DNA of 64,000 nt from Virgibacillus profundi (GTDB taxonomy: Bacteria > Bacillota > Bacilli > Bacillales > Amphibacillaceae). Location: assembly GCF_002287375.1 (NCBI RefSeq), contig NZ_NPOA01000013.1, positions 1 to 64,000 of the forward strand, in the 5' to 3' direction. Below are positions 62,404 through 64,000 of this stretch, in pieces (the stretch's first letter is position 1; each line of letters begins with the position of its first letter). The translations under genes and the position numbers were made by a program. The notes below the pieces were generated by a model, which was not told where the DNA came from, did not search any database, and saw only the letters and a program-made list of their open reading frames with translations.

Positions 62404-63330
62404 ATGTCAAATCATTTAATGCTTGCCCTAGATGTAGGTGGGACTTTTATAAAAGGATGTATCATTGAAAATCATCAAATTCGTACGTCAACAATTAAAA
62501 AATACCACACTTATTCATATCTAGATGCAGATGCAATTCTCAACAATTTCAAACTAATAATTGAAGATTTTTTTTACCAATATTTAAGAGATCACAACAA
62601 AAAGAGTATTAACCGATTAAATATTGGGTTTACTTTTCCCGGGCCTTTTGATTATCAAAATGGTATTAGTTACGTAAAAGGCGTAGGAAAGTTTGATACA
62701 TTATACGAAATGAATATCCGCGAAGAAATACTAAAGAGGTTACTCGCTGCAAGTCTTCCAGTGAATGATCAAATTAAAATTCGTTTTGAAAATGACTGCC
62801 GTTTATTTGGGATCGGTGTGAGTGAGGAACTTTCAGAGCAAAAATTAATCTGTTTAACAATTGGAACAGGATTAGGATCTGCCTATTTAGAAAAAGGGAA
62901 AATTTTAAAAGACAAAAAAGGCATCCCGCCAGAAGGGTACCTTTATCAAGTACCCTATAAAAAGTCAATCGTAGATGATTATTTTTCGATAAGAGGAATT
63001 CTCAAATTAGCTTTATCTAAAGGAATTGATATTGATCGTTACAATACCGTAAAAGATATTTCTCTTCTTGCAAAAGAAAAGGATAATTCAGCTATTCAAA
63101 CTTTTGAAACTTTCGGAAATAACCTAGCTGAAATGTTAGAACCTCATATTCAATCTTTTCAACCAGATAAGATTGTATTAGGAGGGCAAATTTCAAAAAG
63201 CTTCGACTTATTTGGCAATCCTTTACGAAAAGTCGCTCATCAAAATAATAGTGATGCAATAGCCTTGAAAGACGAACTTTATTACACTTTCAAAGGAATT
63301 GATTTAATTTTCAATAATAATGATCATTAA
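62404..63330 (+). CDS. ROK-family sugar kinase (no zinc motif), plus strand
   Basis: A 308-residue ROK protein: phosphate loop DVGGTFIKGCII, FPGPFDYQNGISYVKGV, catalytic aspartate in ENDCRLFGIG, and TIGTGLGSAYLEKG. As in the 60214 gene, the zinc-binding cysteines are missing and are replaced by PPEGYLYQVPYKKSIVDD. AAAGGTG precedes the ATG. It follows the AraC gene. The glutamine/threonine difference in the phosphate loop suggests the two kinases differ in activity or substrate. Confidence 0.88.
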   Translation: MSNHLMLALDVGGTFIKGCIIENHQIRTSTIKKYHTYSYLDADAILNNFKLIIEDFFYQYLRDHNKKSINRLNIGFTFPGPFDYQNGISYVKGVGKFDTLYEMNIREEILKRLLAASLPVNDQIKIRFENDCRLFGIGVSEELSEQKLICLTIGTGLGSAYLEKGKILKDKKGIPPEGYLYQVPYKKSIVDDYFSIRGILKLALSKGIDIDRYNTVKDISLLAKEKDNSAIQTFETFGNNLAEMLEPHIQSFQPDKIVLGGQISKSFDLFGNPLRKVAHQNNSDAIALKDELYYTFKGIDLIFNNNDH

Positions 63331-63371
63331 TTAATATTTGGCATTTTTTAGCATTATATTGATGCTTATGG
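63113..63371 (+). terminator. Placeholder replaced by next entry
   Basis: Coordinates in this entry are reversed and should be ignored; the terminator is given correctly in the following entry. Confidence 0.01.
63114..63371 (+). terminator. Placeholder replaced by next entry
   Basis: Coordinates in this entry are reversed and should be ignored; see the following entry. Confidence 0.01.
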
Positions 63372-63416
63372 TTTCGTGCAAACGGAAATCTGTCGTTTGC
63401 ACGAAACATTTTTATT
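63371..63416 (+). terminator. Terminator after the second ROK gene
   Basis: GTTTCGTGCAAACG (63371-63384) and CGTTTGCACGAAAC (63394-63407) form a perfect 14-bp stem, followed by ATTTTTATT. Confidence 0.92.
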
Positions 63417-63485
63417 AGGTAAGCGTCAAATAAATCACACGTTTCAATTGCTATTCACTCATGGGATAATCATTTTAGAAATTAA

Positions 63486-63660
63486 TCAGGATCCCGGATT
63501 TGCAGCCAATTTTTCTAAACTTACTTGAGATCCCCATGCCCCTGCCACACAACGCGTCCACGACATTACAGCTCCCTTTGAAGCAGAGTAAACTGCATTT
63601 GTTGGGTAAGTTATAAGCCCAATTAAATCTCCGGTAAATTCCTTTGCATTTTTCCCTTTT
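63486..63660 (-). pseudogene. SDR-family dehydrogenase remnant
   Basis: A minus-strand fragment reads GDLIGLITYPTNAVYSASKG and AVMSWTRCVAGAWGSQVSLE before a stop at 63486. It includes the short-chain dehydrogenase catalytic YxxxK (YSASK). Neither the N-terminal cofactor fold nor the normal C-terminus is present. Confidence 0.7.
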
Positions 63661-63752
63661 TCTGAAATTTCATTTGTTATTTTATATTAAGTAGCTTCAA
63701 CTGTTTTCTGTTTACAGATAGATCCTAGTGGGGAGCATATAGCGGGAAGTGA

Positions 63753-63782
63753 CAGGCACCTAAAAAAAGAAACAAAAACAAT
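63753..63782. repeat. 30-bp repeat, copy 2
   Basis: Matches 42450-42479 except for one base. It is preceded by GTGA, giving GTGACAGGCACC. Confidence 0.75.
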
Positions 63783-63803
63783 AATTTGTCTTCACTCCCT
63801 TTA

Positions 63804-64000
63804 CTAATGGTATAAATATTTCTCTAATGCTTCATGATCATTGTGATCTGTTAGTATACTTATTGCCCAATTATAGGCAGTTTCATGAAATCCCATGCTA
63901 TCCTCCATTAATGACTCTTCTACTTCTGACCTCTTTATTAAGTTCATAGCTTCATCTTTACATTTACCAAACTCATTAATTAATTCATGGGCTATACGAT
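63804..64000 (-). CDS. Hypothetical protein, 3' part only (runs off the window)
   Basis: An open minus-strand frame enters from the right edge and ends at 63804. The visible 65 or so residues contain LINEFGKCKDEAMNLIKRSE and end DHNDHEALEKYLYH. The composition is protein-like, acidic and helical, with no membrane segment. The family was not recognised and the start lies outside the window. Confidence 0.6.
   Translation of the reverse strand, partial: RIAHELINEFGKCKDEAMNLIKRSEVEESLMEDSMGFHETAYNWAISILTDHNDHEALEKYLYH

Noticed and set aside
63371-63407. Two terminator entries with reversed coordinates in the feature list
   Set aside because: They are clerical duplicates of low confidence; the correct terminator is the entry at 63371-63416.

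Overview
The window reads as a chromosomal segment of a low-GC Gram-positive Bacillaceae bacterium. The evidence is AGGAGG-type ribosome binding sites, TTG/GTG starts, LuxS, an S8 protease with CWB2 cell-wall repeats, TcaA/YvbJ-like zinc-ribbon membrane proteins, an LCP ligase, PRD/PTS regulators and CcpA-type cre sites. The genus cannot be fixed from the sequence; the gene mix and the dispersed GGGGACGGTTCT palindromes would fit Oceanobacillus/Virgibacillus-like genera (inference).

Layout. (1) 1-16.3 kb is an envelope region bracketed by two nearly identical luxS genes (56-517 and 15788-16249). It holds an unknown membrane protein with two small basic proteins, a 1.7-kb-residue secreted subtilase, three zinc-ribbon membrane proteins and an LCP ligase with a small upstream ORF. 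It also carries three unusual arrays of 21-bp period and a decayed amidase-like gene. (2) 16.3-26.2 kb, minus strand, is a catabolic operon: Asp/Glu-racemase-family protein, two polytopic transporters and a four-component dye-linked-type amino/imino-acid dehydrogenase (DAO-like, 2Fe-2S, FAD/NAD oxidoreductase, BFD-like). It ends with a sigma-54 activator. A close match to a sigma-54 promoter and an overlapping cre site lie upstream. A REP-associated transposase (RAYT) flanked by REP palindromes sits inside this block. (3) 26.6-31.6 kb is a PRD regulator, a fructose-type PTS (IIA, IIB, IIC) and a MalY/PatB-like PLP lyase. (4) 31.7-37.7 kb holds an Ltp-type lipoprotein, a pfkB remnant, an AraC regulator, two Gfo/Idh/MocA proteins and an orphan sugar-binding lipoprotein. 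(5) 37.7-42.4 kb is a sucrose locus: LacI regulator, GH32 hydrolase and a divergent PTS EIIBCA. (6) 42.6-52.1 kb, minus strand, is a hexonate/hexuronate operon: GntR regulator, TRAP transporter, UxuA, UxuB-type SDR, KdgK, KdgA and two dehydrogenases suited to gulonate/mannonate entry. (7) 52.4-63.3 kb is an alpha-mannoside locus: ABC transporter, GH38 enzyme, mannose-6-phosphate-isomerase-like protein, two zinc-motif-less ROK kinases and an AraC regulator. The window ends with an SDR remnant and a truncated small gene.

The most unusual signals are three 21-bp-period arrays, two of them built as forward plus inverted halves and both keeping 7-codon frames; a REP/RAYT family with thirteen loci confined to 16.2-42.5 kb, one of which has changed the C-terminus of a regulator; the sigma-54 plus cre control region; and the luxS duplication with nine of ten substitutions silent.
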